The notes under the pieces were generated by a model, which was not told the origin of the DNA, made no database searches, and saw only the letters and a list, made by a program, of their open reading frames with translations. From Liolophura sinensis (taxonomy: Eukaryota > Mollusca > Polyplacophora > Chitonida > Chitonidae): 64,000 nucleotides of DNA. The stretch is from contig NC_088295.1 of NCBI RefSeq assembly GCF_032854445.1, positions 49,153,385 to 49,217,384 of the forward strand. The letters run 5' to 3'. Shown in pieces: positions 11,771 to 22,994 of the stretch. Each line of letters begins with the position of its first letter. Within the stretch, counting starts at the first letter, position 1. Made by a program: the position numbers and the translations under genes.

Positions 11771-14464
11771 ATGTATATATATATACATAAATCTATCTGG
11801 ACAGTAAAAGAATCCTGTACACATGTGAAGACATTATACAAACACGTTAGCGTTGTGTTTGCAACCTGAGCCTGTACCAGTGCAACAACTTAATCAATGC
11901 ATGCAAGTACAAGGCTTTGGAGTGATGACTGCTATACATATCTACATGGATTATACAGTGATTACTCAATGCATGCAAGTCAAGATTTTGAAGTGAACAT
12001 TCCAAATAATCATGCATGTATCTCTCTACAGTTGAATAATCAAGAAATCAGTCATGCACGTATCAAACACATGTATGAAGAATATTTCTCATCAGCATCA
12101 GTTTGGATCAAAGACACTGAATTCTCGGCCAGTTCATCAATTTCCTGTGACACGTGCAGATGACAAGAAATTTACGTGCCATTTTAATGGGGTAATCTCG
12201 TCACAGACAAAAGACCAGAAATTTACCGCGCCTTTTAACGGGATGAGACCAGCCATGTACAGATGATTTATTTATTTATTTGATTGGTGTTTTACGCCGT
12301 ACTCAAGAATATTTCACTTATACCACGGCGACCAGCATTATGGTGGGAGGAAATTCTATGTTCAAGTCTATACTGGCTCATGATCAATTAAAATCCTGTA
12401 ATTGATCCATCTTTGATACTGGTGAGACAAATTTCTAAAATATGTCTTTCTTGGCTCATTTATACAGTGATGATAATGGTTTGAAGCATGTCTTACCACT
12501 GATGGATTCCCGCACCAGATCTGCGGCTGACATTTTGACATTGTCATTCTCTTCCCCTTCAGCTGACATAGGGGTCAGCCATTCCCCTGTTAGTGCTTTC
12601 AGCTGCCTGGACAAACAAATAAAATCATCACTTCACTGAAAATCACAATGACATTAATCTTTGCTTGTACAAGATAAACACACAAGAGAATGTCAAAAGT
12701 TAAAAACAAATTTTTTTTTCATGACGTCTTACATGAAGGCAACAGGGCAATATGAAGAAAAGGTACATGTACTAATATGGGACATTTGATCTTGACACAA
12801 CAAACTTATTTCACGAATGTATATTATGTAGATTTCAACCTACTACTCACATACATTCCACATTCTAAAATTCAATAAAAATTTATGGAATGTACTTTAC
12901 ATTAAAATGTTTTCCAATGAGCTGGGGGCCCACCACAATGACCCAGGAGACACTCACCAATGCAGTAGCTGTGAGTTCAAGTTCAGCACATGCTGGTTTC
13001 CACTGCAGGCATACATGAATAGGTCCTACAGCACCCTGCAGATGATTCTATGTTTCCCCCGAGCTCTACCCACTTTACTCCCACTATAATACTGGATGTC
13101 ATCGTATAAGTGAAATATTCTTGAGTACAGCGAAAATCCACAATCAACTAAAACAAATTATTCTGATGAGTAAGAAGTGTCTCTCACCTCTGTTTGTAAC
13201 ACAGAATACAGACCCAGTCGCCCTTTAGGTGTGTACTCTCGACATTTCTTACACACTTTACATTTACACTGGGGGCAGAGTTCTCCTGTGTTGAAGAAAA
13301 ACCCGAAAGCCTCTCGGCAACGGCTGCAAATCTTGGAGCCATCTTCACCTTGCCGCAGGACAGCATTCATTCGTATAGCGTTAATTTCAGACTTGATCTC
13401 TCTGTAGACGAAAAATGAAAGCAGTTCTAAATCAGCAAGGCAAGGTGTCGGTGAGGTTTCTTAATAATCTCTATGTTATCAAACACATTTTATATTAGGC
13501 CCTGTTTCTGACTGCCATGTTTGAAATTATTTCTGTCACCAGTATTATATACACACCTATGCCTCAATACAATTACGCTGACTTCACAGAAAAACATGTA
13601 CCCAGTATCAAGTTGTAACGTGGTGTGCATTATACGGAGTTTGTTAAAAGGTGACAGCCTCAGAGTGCAAAGAAGATACAAATTCCTTCACTAAAAGTGT
13701 GCAACAACAACTTAGAAGACATATTTGTGACCATGTTATATTGAACAACATGTTGTAATGAAGAGTGTCATAATGAAGGGCAAGGAGAACACGTACATGT
13801 ATTATAACACTATATCTGCCATCGTATAACACTATATCCGCCATCATATAACACTATATCCGCCATGGTATAACACTATATCCGCCATGGTATAATACTA
13901 TATCCGCCATCCTATAAAACTATATCCACCATCATATAACACTATACCCGCCATCGTATGACACTATATCCACCATCGTACAAGTGCAGTGAAATATCCT
14001 TGAGTATGCCATAAAACACTAATCAAATAAATAAATGAATACACTGTAAATCTTCAACCTTTTCAACCCCTATAGCATTTTTTTCGGTGTAATTTATGTA
14101 TGCATTCTTTTTAATGAAAATTACATTACAAATGATTTGTTTATGTCATTTAAGATGCAAGCTTCATAAAGCTGTGCAAATTATTTGTCTACACTGCATA
14201 GTTCACTCAGAATGTTTCAAAATACTAGTTGCAGAGCAGAGGCAGTTGAAAAGGTTGAAGAACTAGGGTAGCACTATGTAAAAGTGCATGTATTAAGGAA
14301 AAATGAGAACACTCACGAGACGCGGGTGTCCTGGGCACTCTGTAGCTCTTCATTGCGTTTGAGCACTTCCAAGATGCGCTGTCTCTCTTCCTCAGTCAGA
14401 CTGTCCAGGTTCAGTAGTTCGTCCTTCATCGTGACACCTCTGCCCGAGCCCTATGCTCTATGCT
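1..14464 (-). CDS. Synaptotagmin-like (Slp/exophilin type) Rab effector, 3' end outside window
   Basis: Family role: Slp proteins bind GTP-loaded Rab27-type GTPases on secretory vesicles through an N-terminal Rab-binding domain and link them to the plasma membrane. Seen: coding exons at 14429-14317, 13401-13188, 12606-12497, 5216-4605 and 815-1, all with GT-AG junctions and compatible phases once one surplus G in the second exon is discounted. They total about 621 codons before the window edge. Domain order is helix 1 (LTEEERQRILEVLKRNEEL), a zinc finger (SKICSRC to WVCILCYK), helix 2 (QLKALTGEWL), a Ser/Pro-rich linker and a very acidic segment. C2 domains, if present, lie beyond base 1. A retained-intron reading stops at 4555. 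Alternatives are a melanophilin/MyRIP- or rabphilin-like effector; helix 1 and the TGEW motif favour Slp. Confidence 0.8.
816..4604. other. Slp intron
   Basis: No coding signal is seen. It holds a 33-bp minisatellite (2580-2735), a T tract near 3703 and AT-rich DNA. The short read-through form of the 5216 exon would use 4555-4604 as coding sequence and terminate there. Confidence 0.5.
2580..2735. repeat. 33-bp minisatellite, about 5 copies
   Basis: The unit resembles GTAATCAACTTTTTGCAAGG plus TGACATTAGCATT. Because 33 is a multiple of three, both strands show an open frame with an 11-residue period; I do not regard either as coding. Confidence 0.85.
4555..5216 (-). CDS. Slp gene exon: Ser-rich linker, with alternative stop
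   Basis: The acceptor is a T-rich tract plus CCAG before 5216. The open frame starts DEDGQDNVTNNRSIYS and is rich in Ser, Asp and Pro, as expected for a disordered linker. Near the end a strong donor (GACGCAG|GTACGC, exon base 4605) leaves one base, which joins in frame to the acidic exon at 815. If that donor is not used, translation continues for 16 more codons (to MSQLN) and stops at 4555-4557. The spliced form is probably the main one; the read-through form would end the protein before any C2 domain. Confidence 0.75.
6751..7030 (-). mobile_element. tRNA-derived SINE, family 1
   Basis: Full-length copy in minus orientation. It has a tRNA-like head with B-box-like GAGTTCAAGTCC, a conserved body (reverse complement of GTGTTTTACGCTGTACTCAAG), and an ATTT-rich tail seen on the plus strand at the left end. 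Confidence 0.85.
7399..7545 (-). mobile_element. tRNA-derived SINE, family 2 (partial)
   Basis: The minus strand reads as a tRNA-like head (GGTGGTCTGGTGGTTAGAAT, then GGATCAAACCCC). The same head occurs near 27060 and 32510, so it is an interspersed family, not a functional tRNA. Confidence 0.65.
7850..7995 (-). mobile_element. SINE family 1 fragment
   Basis: Diverged copy of the 3' half, including CAAGAATATTTCATTTATAC and the GGAAACTGGGGAAACCC segment. The tRNA head is missing. Confidence 0.7.
9440..9612. repeat. 59-bp direct repeat, three copies
   Basis: Near-identical units carrying CATTACTGACATCATCTGGC and CAACAGGCACTTA follow one another without spacers. The last two are almost identical, suggesting recent expansion. 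Confidence 0.85.
10384..10650 (-). mobile_element. SINE family 1, near full length
   Basis: Same body and tRNA-like head as at 6751, with ATTTATTTATTT on the left end and a GAGCCACGGACGC-type head boundary on the right. Confidence 0.85.
11697..11763. repeat. (TA)n microsatellite
   Basis: Uninterrupted TA run of about 65 bases. It produces artificial Tyr-Ile open frames. Confidence 0.95.
12264..12352 (-). mobile_element. SINE family 1 3' fragment
   Basis: Only the tail and the conserved body up to the TATGGTGGGAGGAAA segment are present. Confidence 0.75.
12497..12606 (-). CDS. Slp gene exon: second Rab-binding segment
   Basis: A 110-nt exon between acceptor TTTGTCCAG and donor GTAAGACATG. 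It completes the Arg of CYKQR and continues QLKALTGEWLTPM, matching the short helix with a conserved Trp that follows the zinc finger in Slp proteins, then an acidic stretch ending LVRESIS. The phase in and out (one base left over) fits the 5216 exon directly, though further exons in the 7.3-kb intron cannot be excluded. Confidence 0.75.
12920..13165 (+). mobile_element. SINE family 1, plus orientation
   Basis: Head (GACCCAGGAGACACTCACCA, GAGTTCAAGTTCAGC) through to GAAATATTCTTGAGTACAGC and an A-rich end. It abuts the zinc-finger exon of the Slp gene. Confidence 0.75.
13188..13401 (-). CDS. Slp gene exon: FYVE-type zinc finger, with apparent +1 frameshift
   Basis: The acceptor TCTACAG precedes 13401 and donor GTGAGAG follows 13188. 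The frame from the previous exon reads EIKSEINAIRMNAVL and then the finger SKICSRC...CPQCKCKVCKKCREYTPKG. The last Cys pair (DWVCILCYKQR) lies in the next frame. The switch falls at a GGG (13223-13221); with two Gs instead of three the finger is complete and the exon phase matches the next exon. Read as printed, the frame skips the last two zinc ligands and meets a stop in the next exon. This may be an assembly error, an allele or real damage. Confidence 0.75.
13800..13990. repeat. 22-bp minisatellite
   Basis: Eight or so units of CGCCATCGTATAACACTATA with small changes. It runs into a fragment of SINE family 1 (to about 14040), whose ATCGTATAAG segment resembles the unit, so it may have arisen from the SINE. 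Confidence 0.75.
14052..14260. mobile_element. MITE-like element with 16-bp perfect terminal inverted repeats
   Basis: Begins CTTCAACCTTTTCAAC and ends GTTGAAAAGGTTGAAG. There is no coding capacity. Related copies lie at 21100-21299 and 45796-45990, and a shorter one near 22680-22770. Confidence 0.7.
14317..14464 (-). CDS. Slp gene exon: start codon and Rab-binding helix 1
   Basis: The ATG is at 14429-14427 and coding runs to 14317, ending at donor GTGAGT. It encodes MKDELLNLDSLTEEERQR and then ILEVLKRNEELQSAQDTRVS, the amphipathic helix typical of the first Slp homology region that contacts Rab27. The untranslated part reaches an acceptor (CCTTTTACAG) just above 14464, so at least one non-coding exon lies upstream. 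The start is chosen because the ATG directly precedes the helix, as in other family members. Confidence 0.8.
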
Positions 14465-14559
14465 CTGTAAAAGGCAATGGGGTGGTAACGGTCATTAACA
14501 CAAACCATCATAAGACAGAATTCTCGTGGTGGCAGTTTGACCAGCTCACCATATTCAAG

Positions 14560-14740
14560 GGTTTTATTTATTTATTTGTTTATATATTTATTTATTTATT
14601 TCCTTGGTGTTTCATGCTGAACCCAGGAATATTTTACTTACATATACGACAGTGGTGTTCCATATGTTTGGGGGTAACAAGGCAGAGCCCAGACCATCCA
14701 TAGGTTGCTAGAAGGCCTTCCCCCATATGACTTGGGAGAA
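14560..14740 (-). mobile_element. SINE family 1, diverged partial copy
   Basis: Shows TTTATTTATTT, TTGGTGTTTCATGCTGAACC and the GAATATTTTACTTACATATACGAC body, clearly older than its neighbours. Confidence 0.6.
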
Positions 14741-14767
14741 AGCCAGCACATGCAGCACTTGTCAAGG

Positions 14768-15050
14768 CTTTTTACTTATTTATTTACTTACTTATTTGAT
14801 TGGCGTTTTACACCATACTCAAGAATATTTCATTTATACAATGGCGGCCAGCATTATGGTGAGAGGAAACCAGGCAGAGCCCGGAGGAAACCCACAACCA
14901 TCCGCTGGTTGCTGGCAGAACTTCCCACTTACGGTCGAAGAGGAAGCCAGCAGGAGCTGGACATGAACTCACAGAGGCCACATTGTTGAGAGGCTCGATC
15001 CTGGATCATTCCGCTGCGCTAGCACGCTAACCAACTGAGTCAAGGGTTTT
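14768..15050 (-). mobile_element. SINE family 1, near full length
   Basis: Tail, body and tRNA-like head (GAACTCACAGAGGCCACATT, GCTAGCACGCTAACCAACTG) are all present. Confidence 0.85.
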
Positions 15051-16454
15051 TGAGTTCAATTTATAATAGCATTCTGGATCTGGCAATGTTCTCTAGCCAC
15101 CTAATTCTGAGAACCTGTAGCCATGCAGCTACCAAAATGAAGAATTAACTTTCAGCAAGACCAAACAGGATTGAACGTTTTTTGATTTCAGGATTATCAT
15201 TAAATAAACTGTTCACCTAAGATAATTACTGTGAGAAAGGCTTGCCTTTTAGTGTTAAATGCAGGAGATTCACTAAATTGTGAAAACGTATGTATATATA
15301 TATATATGTCAAACAAGGGCTTAATTGATACATAGTTTGATACTAGTAAAACACAAAAAAAAATGTATGAACATGAAAAATCAACGTAGAAGAGATTCTA
15401 AACAACATTTTTTCAAAGACAGGGCCTGATTATCTTTGCTAAAATTATGACATGCATTACTCACATGATACAGGCACTGACTTAATGACCGTGGAAAATG
15501 TACGTGGATATATTCTCCTTTTGATAAAGGTGAGTTAAAGGTAAGATAGGCGTTTTTTCCTCCAGGCCATGAAGATGATCTGTGAAGTTCCTTATATACT
15601 TAGACACTAGACTGGGGTTGTGTATATATCAGTTTTGCTGACATTTAGTCATGCATGGCATACAGGCACATTTTCAACATAGAAATAAGCATAGAAAGCA
15701 AACTGTACATGGTGTTCTACATCAATAATTTCAAGACAAGTATATGAGCATATGTACAGACATAGAACTGAAGGGGTTTTCACTTGTACGACTGTAGTCA
15801 TGTTTTATGTGTGGAGGAAACCTTGTTACTTAACCAGCGAAATGTGAATTTGATTGTGCAATGGCACCAAACTGGGGACAACTGACAGGAGCCAGGGCTT
15901 TAACCATGTAGGTCAAAACACCAAATAAATATACCTACATTTAACACGTATATGCAATGTCTGAGGTCAGCTTAAATAGTAACACCATAATTTCATCTGC
16001 ACATTTGAAAAAGACTGCCAGCATAATTAAAGCCTATTTCCAGTTATTAAGGCAATAACATATATCAACACCATTTAATATTATTACTGTAGTCATGTTA
16101 ATTTCGTTTTTATTTTACATAAAGAAAAAATTATTGACTGTGGTATTTTAGGAAGACCATTTTTTCAAAAGTGCTTTCGTATTGATACAACACTGCCAAT
16201 GTGGCATACAGTCATAATTCCTTGAATTCAAGGTAACATCTGTACAAATAACAAGATTGGGAAATTTGCATTGTCTTGTTCTAGCTGCTATGTAAATGTT
16301 ACTTGAATGGATACATACAAATATAAGTGAAAAACCACTACGTGCATTTGCCTCGATCAAACAGCTGTTGTCACACTGACTATACATTTATGTATTTATG
16401 CTCTAGTCAAAGGTGTCCTTTTCATCATTGTTCAAATGTTATTCCTGCTTTCAC

Positions 16455-16705
16455 AACCTATTTGATTTATTTGATTGGTGTTTTACGCCGTACTCAAGAA
16501 TATTTCACTGATATGACGGCAATCAGCATTATGGTGGATGGAAACCGGGCAGAGTCCGGGGGAAACCCATGACCTTCCCACGTACGGCTGGAGAGGAAGC
16601 CAGCATAAGCTGGGCTTGAACTCACAGCGACCACATTAGTGAGAGACTCCTGGGTCATTATGCTGCGCTAGTGCACTAACCAACCACGGAGGCCCCCCTT
16701 TCACA
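16455..16705 (-). mobile_element. SINE family 1, near full length with internal deletion
   Basis: Body TTTTACGCCGTACTCAAGAA and head present; the CCATCCGCAGGTTGCTGGCA segment found in other copies is missing. Confidence 0.85.
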
Positions 16706-16910
16706 ATTGATTTAAAACGTTTAATAATTTGCGTACGAAATATTCAAAAATAAATTTTTTTCTTCTTTCCAGTTGTCACATCATACAAAAAGAAATAAAG
16801 CCAAAATCATCTATGAAGAAATACAAGAATTGATGTGACAGCAGTAATTATATGTATTTGTCATTTGATGCCATCATTAAACCAACTGACTGCTGTGCAT
16901 TTTTTGTCCG

Positions 16911-18680
16911 TTGTATGACAGCTCCAGACTAGTTTAAAGTGGGCAGTCTAGCCTATTTAATTTTCTACAGAAACATTAGAGTTTCGTAACCCACTCTGAC
17001 AATAGCTGATATACACAAGTTGTATGACAGCTCCAGACTAGTTTAAAGTGGGCAGGCTAGCCTATTTAATTTTCTACCAGAAACATTAGAGTTTCGTAAC
17101 CCACTCTGACAATAGCTGATATACACACGTTGTATGACAGCTCAACATTAGAGTTTCGTAACCCACTCTGTCAATACTTGATATACACACGTTGTATGAC
17201 AGCTCAAGACTAGTGTGATGCGGGAAGTCAAGCCTATTTAATTTTCTACCAGAAACATTAGAGTTTCGTAACCCACTTTGACAATAGCTGATATACACAC
17301 ATTGTATGACAGCTCAAGACTAGTGTGATGTGGGCACTCTAGCCTATTTAATTTTTCTACCAGAAACATTAGAGTTTCATAACCCACTCTGACAATAGCT
17401 GATATACACACGTTGTATGACAGCTCAACATTAGAGTTTCATAACCCACTCTGTCAATACTTGATATACACACGTTGTATGACGGCTCAAGACTAGTGTG
17501 ATGTGAGCAGTCAAGCCTATTTAATTTTCTGCCAGAAACATTAGAGTTTCGTAACCCACTCTGTCAATACTTGATATACACCCGTTGTACGACAGCTCAA
17601 CACTAGTGTGATGTGAGCAGTCAAGCCTATTTAATTTTCTACCAGAAACATTAGAGTTTCGTAACCCACTCTGACAATAGCTGATATACACACGTTGTAT
17701 GGACAGCTCCAGACTAGTTTAAAGTGGGCAGTCAAGCCTATTTAATTTCCTACCAGAAACGTAGAGTTTCGTAACCCACTCTGACAATAGCTGATATACA
17801 CACGTTGGATGGCAGCTCAAGACTAGTGTGATGTGAGCAGTCAAGCCTATTTAATTTTCTACCAGAAACATTAGTTTTGTAACCCACTCTGACAATAGCT
17901 GATATACACACGTTGGATGGCAGCTCAAGACTAGTGTGATGTGAGCAGTCAAGCCTATTTAATTTTCTACCAGAAACATTAGAGTTTCGTCACCCACTCT
18001 GACAATAGCTGATATACACACGTTGTATGACAGCTCAACACTAGTGTGATGTTTATGTATATACACACGTTGTATGACAGCTCAACACTAGTGTGATGTG
18101 AGCAGTCAAGCCTATTTAATTTTCTACCAGAAACATTAGAGTTTTGTAACCCACTCTGACAATAGCTGATATACACACGTTGTATGACAGCTCCAGACTA
18201 GTTTAAAGTGGGCAGTCAAGCCTATTTAATTTCCTACCAGAAACGTTAGAGTTTCGTAACCCACTCTGACAATAGCTGATATACACACGTTGGATGGCAG
18301 CTCAAGACTAGTGTGATGTGAGCAGTCAAGCCTATTTAATTTTCTACCAGAAACATTAGAGTTTTGTAACCCACTCTGACAATAGCTGATATACACACGT
18401 TGGATGGCAGCTCAAGACTAGTGTGATGTGAGCAGTCAAGCCTATTTAATTTTCTACCAGAAACATTAGAGTTTCATCACCCACTCTGACAATAGCTGAT
18501 ATACACACGTTGTATGACAGCTCAACACTAGTGTGATGTTTATGTATATACACACGTTGTATGACAGCTCAACACTAGTGTGATGTGAGCAGTCAAGCCT
18601 ATTTAATTTTCTACCAGAAACATTAGAGTTTCATAACCCACTCCGTCAGTAGTTGATATATGCACGTTGGATGGCAGCCA
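16911..18680. repeat. 110-bp satellite with higher-order organisation
   Basis: About 18 units start TTGTATGACAGCTC or TTGGATGGCAGCTC and end GACAATAGCTGATATACACA. Starts fall near 16911, 17020, 17130, 17192, 17302, 17413, 17474, 17584, 17695, 17805, 17913, 18023, 18070, 18180, 18290, 18400, 18510, 18557 and 18667. Most spacings are about 110, with short units of about 62 and 47. The pattern repeats as blocks of about 283 and then 487 bases. Confidence 0.95.
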
Positions 18681-19019
18681 TGATTCTCAAAAACTTAGAA
18701 TTTGATCAAGTTTATCTCTATTGTCATGTGTGTTTTATATCTGAGTCTGTAAACATATAGTGTTTTATATCACTATATATACTGCTGTCTTTCTTAACTA
18801 GATTACCTTCAAATGTCCAAAATAATAACTGAATTTTCACTTGACTTTAATACCGTCACATGTGAAAAATAAGGTTTAACAACTTAGTGTAGTTCAAATC
18901 CTGTAACCGGGTTCAGTTGCTGGTTGTATAATGTTTGGGAAATTTCCATGCAAACAACGTGAAAGGTAAGAGAGCTTGGAAACCTTGGTGCCTTCAAAGT
19001 CTGTTTCCAAGCGTGTCCT

Positions 19020-20560
19020 GGAACAAGGCACATTTCATCCATAAAAGAATGGAAACCCTGGACAACTGTTTAGCAATCACCCAGAAACCCTGCTGGACAC
19101 TGATAAGCCAATACGCCAACTCTTGGCAAATGTTCGACAAAAGCATGGACACTCTCAATAACTGTTAAGCAAAAGAATGGAACCCATGATCAAACTTTTC
19201 AGCACAAAATCATAGTGGGCAAATAATCAACAAAAGCATTGAAAACCTCGACAACCATTCAGTACAAACATCTGAACCAACAGTTGAACAAAAAATGGAA
19301 AACATGAACAACTCTACATGTTCAACAAAAAATGGAAACCTTGAATAACCATGAATAACTTTTGAGCATAACTATGGAAATCCTACACAAATGTTCAGCA
19401 AAAGCATTGGAAACCCTGGACAATTGTTCAGACAAGCAAAGACATCCTGGACAATTGTTCTGCAAAGAGCAAAGAAAACCTGGACAACTGCTCACCAAAG
19501 AGCAAAGAAATCCTGGACAGCTGTTTAGCAAAGAAATTCTAGGCTGCTATTCAGCAAAGAAATCCTGGACAACTGTTCAGAAAAAATATAGAAACCATGG
19601 ACAACTGTTCAGAAAAGCATGGAAATCCTGGAAAACTGTTCACAAAAAACATAGAAACCATGGACAACTGTTCAGAAAAAGCAAGGAAACCCTGGACAAT
19701 TGTTCAGAAAGAATATAGAAACCATAGACAACTGTTCAGAAAAAGCATGGAAACAATGGACAACTGTTCAGAAAAAGCATGGAAACCACATACAACTGTT
19801 CAGAAAAAGCATGAAAACCCTTGACAACTGTTCAGAAAAAGCATGGAAACCATGAACAACAAATTAGCAAAAGCATGGAAACCCTGGACAACTGTTCAGA
19901 AAAAACATGGAGACCGTGGACAATTGTTCACAAAAAATATAGAAACCATGGACAACTGTTCAGAAGAAGTATGGAAACCATGGACAACTGTTCAGAAAAA
20001 GCATGGAAATCATGAACAACAAATCAGCAAAAGCATGAACACCCTGGACAACTGTTCAGAAAACATATAGAAACCATGGACAACTGTTCAGAAAAAGTAT
20101 AGAAACCATGGACAACTGCTCAGAAAAAGCATGGAAACCATGGACAACTGTTCAGAAAAAGCATGGAAACCCTTGACAACTGTTCAGAAAAAGCATGGAA
20201 ACCCTGGACAACTGTTCAGAAAAAGTATCGAAACCATGGACAACTGTTCAGAAAAAGCATGGAGACCCTAGACAACTGTTCAGAAAAAATATAGAAACCA
20301 TGGACAACTGTTCAGAAAAAGCATGGAAATCCTGGAAAACTGTTCACAAAAAATATAGAAACCATGGACAACAAATCAGCAAAAGTATTTAAACCCTGGA
20401 CAACTGTTCAGAAGAAAGCATGGAAACCCTGGAAAACTGTTCAGAAAAAGGATGGAAACTGTTCCATCCCTGGACAACTGTTCAGCAAAATCAAAATAAA
20501 TCCTGAACAACTGTTCAGCAAAATGAAAACAAATCCTGTACACTAAAAGTATACACACCC
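19020..20560. repeat. 32-bp minisatellite
   Basis: The unit resembles GCATGGAAACCATGGACAAC plus TGTTCAGAAAAA, over 40 copies, older at both ends. As 32 is not divisible by three, reading frames rotate through it; long open frames here are a by-product. Confidence 0.95.
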
Positions 20561-21099
20561 TGCACAACTGTTCAAAAACCTTCATGTGCATGTAGCATAT
20601 ATTCACCAGCCAAAGTATGAAAACTCTAGACAACTGTTCATCGTGGCTATACATGTAGATACTTTATTACTATGGACAATTTTTTTACACGTTAGAAAAT
20701 GTTATTATTAGAAAGAGCACCATGCTTTCCATTTAACTTTTTCCAAAATAGGTGTGATAAACAGAGAATTAGGACAAATGCTTCTTCTATAGTCCTTCTG
20801 TCCCCGCCCTATATTGTGTCTATGCTTAACACAGTTTACCTGACCTGACAAATATTTTTCTAATGAAGCGTGTCTTTCTGCTTGACAGGGCAAGCTGACA
20901 TTATGGATGACTGGGCTAGTTTATTTAATAAGCTCTGATAAACATTGTTGGTGAAAATGAAACAATAATGAAATAAAACATGGGCTCCATGTGACTCATT
21001 ATGTTTGGGCATGGAAGACTGACAAATCTGAGCATTTCACGTAACAAATCCGTGCAAATTTGCCATCGTTGCGACATCCTGTAAATAAGCCAATTTTGA

Positions 21100-21299
21100 C
21101 TTCAACCTTTCCAAGCACTAAAGCACTCTTTCAGTAAAATTTATGCATATAATTATTATGAAAATGAAGCTAAAAATGATTTGTTTGTGCCTTTCAAGAT
21201 ACAAGTTTCATAAGACTGTGCAAATTACTTCTCTACACCCAGTAGCTCTCTCAGAATGTTTCAAAATATTGGTTGCAGAGGTGTTTGAGAAGGTTGAAG
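21100..21299. mobile_element. MITE-like element, copy 2
   Basis: Same family as 14052-14260: CTTCAACCTTTCCAA at one end, TTGAGAAGGTTGAAG at the other, and shared interior words such as TGTTTCAAAATATTGGTTGC. Confidence 0.7.
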
Positions 21300-22994
21300 A
21301 ACTAGTGTACACTCTAACAGATAGGATGTCAAAAATTTCCACTAACAAACCCACAGAAAAGAAAGAGCCAAAAGTTTCTTATCAAAGCTAAAAATGCAAC
21401 ATGTTCATGTACGTTAGTTAAAAAGATTTAAATGGCAAGGTTTCATCTCTTGCCTTTGTGTTCAATCACTTGAGTTATCTACATGTATGTCAATTTCTTA
21501 TACTGGTTTAATTATAAAAATCAACAGTAAAAACCAATTCCTTTTCATGCAATTTGAAACCAATGGATCAAAGTTCATACAAGAGCATGATCAGCTGGAA
21601 TTTCTGAAGTCCTGATAAAACAAATCTCAGACAATTATAGGTCTGTGGAGATAATAGGAGATTCTTCCACCTTCCTGCTTATGACAAATCAACTTTCTCC
21701 TTTTTAATTTGATTTTGGAAACAAAACTACTCGATTGGCCAGTTTCAGGGCATCAGATTAAGTGTAATTTCATCAATGTACAGAGAGTGATGTCCTCAGA
21801 ATACACCTGAATAAACATCTTTTGCAAGCATGTGAAAATATTGAAGAATTGTGATCTGTAATATTGATTAAATGAAAACCTGTGTAATTAGTTGACTGCA
21901 TGAAAATACTTAAGGCTATTGGATGAAAATCTTAATTGAGCTGTGTGGCACCCAAATCAAAACTAGAGCAGCACTAATCTTGCCTACTGAAACCTTGGAA
22001 AGCATATCAATTTCAAGAAAAACATCCAGCATCATTTACCCAAAAAATTTTTGTCGCCTGTCATGTATTTTCTCAGGTATTTAATCAGGTGAAATTAATG
22101 ATGGTCTAGAAAATGTGTGTTTCATGTAACAGATTTAGCCATTAGGATCAACAGCCAAACTTTAAAGCTTTATCAATTTAGTTGTGGACAACCGATGGCA
22201 TAGGATCTATACATGCACCTTTTCTTCTGTTAAATGTCACTCGAGGCTACAGTTAATTCTTTGGTTAACTCCACGGAAAACATACATACTTTACACTTTT
22301 TAAAATACACCTGCAAATTAGGTTATACAAAATCCTATAAAGCCACACAAATTATCCTTGACATCTACCAAAATTAAACACCGCCACCAGCCATGCTTGG
22401 TGTAAAAAAAAAAAAAATTGCCAGCATACAGAGATGAATGTGTCTGTCAATTACCACGGGGATGTAGATTTACGCCCACGGCTTCGTTTCGCCTGGTTTC
22501 CCAGCATGCACTATAAATCAGAGTACTGCCTACAGCATCAAAACTGCTGCAGTCAAAACTATTAAGCGTTAAATTTAAATATCTTTTTTTCCCCTGTACA
22601 AAACCATTTAGAATTGATCTGAACCATTGATCTTAACCAGAGACCGAACCCTCAACCACCTCATTACACACACCTATATCTTCAACCTTTGAATACCTGA
22701 CTTCTCACAAATTTCCTTAGCAAGTGTATACCTCAAAATGTAAGTCTGAGCAAAGCACATATCAAAAGGTTGAAATGGTTATCAAAATATTCATATATAT
22801 ACATATATATATATAATATCAGCATTTTTTTTTGTGAGACAGCATTTAACAAGTTTTATAGTGCGATTTGTCAATAATCTAAAGTCATCCACAATATTAT
22901 TACAACCTGTACAAGTAGTGCTATACATACAAAGAGTTGGCTACATATTGTAGAAATAGGAGAATATCAATGATTTTTGATCAAATTTGGGCAA

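Larger units (their letters stand above)
5217..12496. other. Long Slp intron, repeat-rich
   Basis: Contains several SINE copies, a degenerate ~57-bp tandem repeat (6290-6500), a G16 run (9335-9350), a 59-bp triplication (9440-9612), an 8-bp GTACAGAC repeat (10183-10215) and a long TA microsatellite. No exon with convincing splice sites was recognised. Confidence 0.4.

Noticed and set aside
19362-20070. Overlapping open frames with DNCSEK repeats
   Set aside because: By-product of a stop-poor 32-bp minisatellite; frames rotate and no start or splice context is convincing.
16911-20560. Regularly spaced repeats resembling a CRISPR array
   Set aside because: Units are contiguous with no unique spacers, the host is clearly an animal with introns and SINEs, and no cas genes are present.
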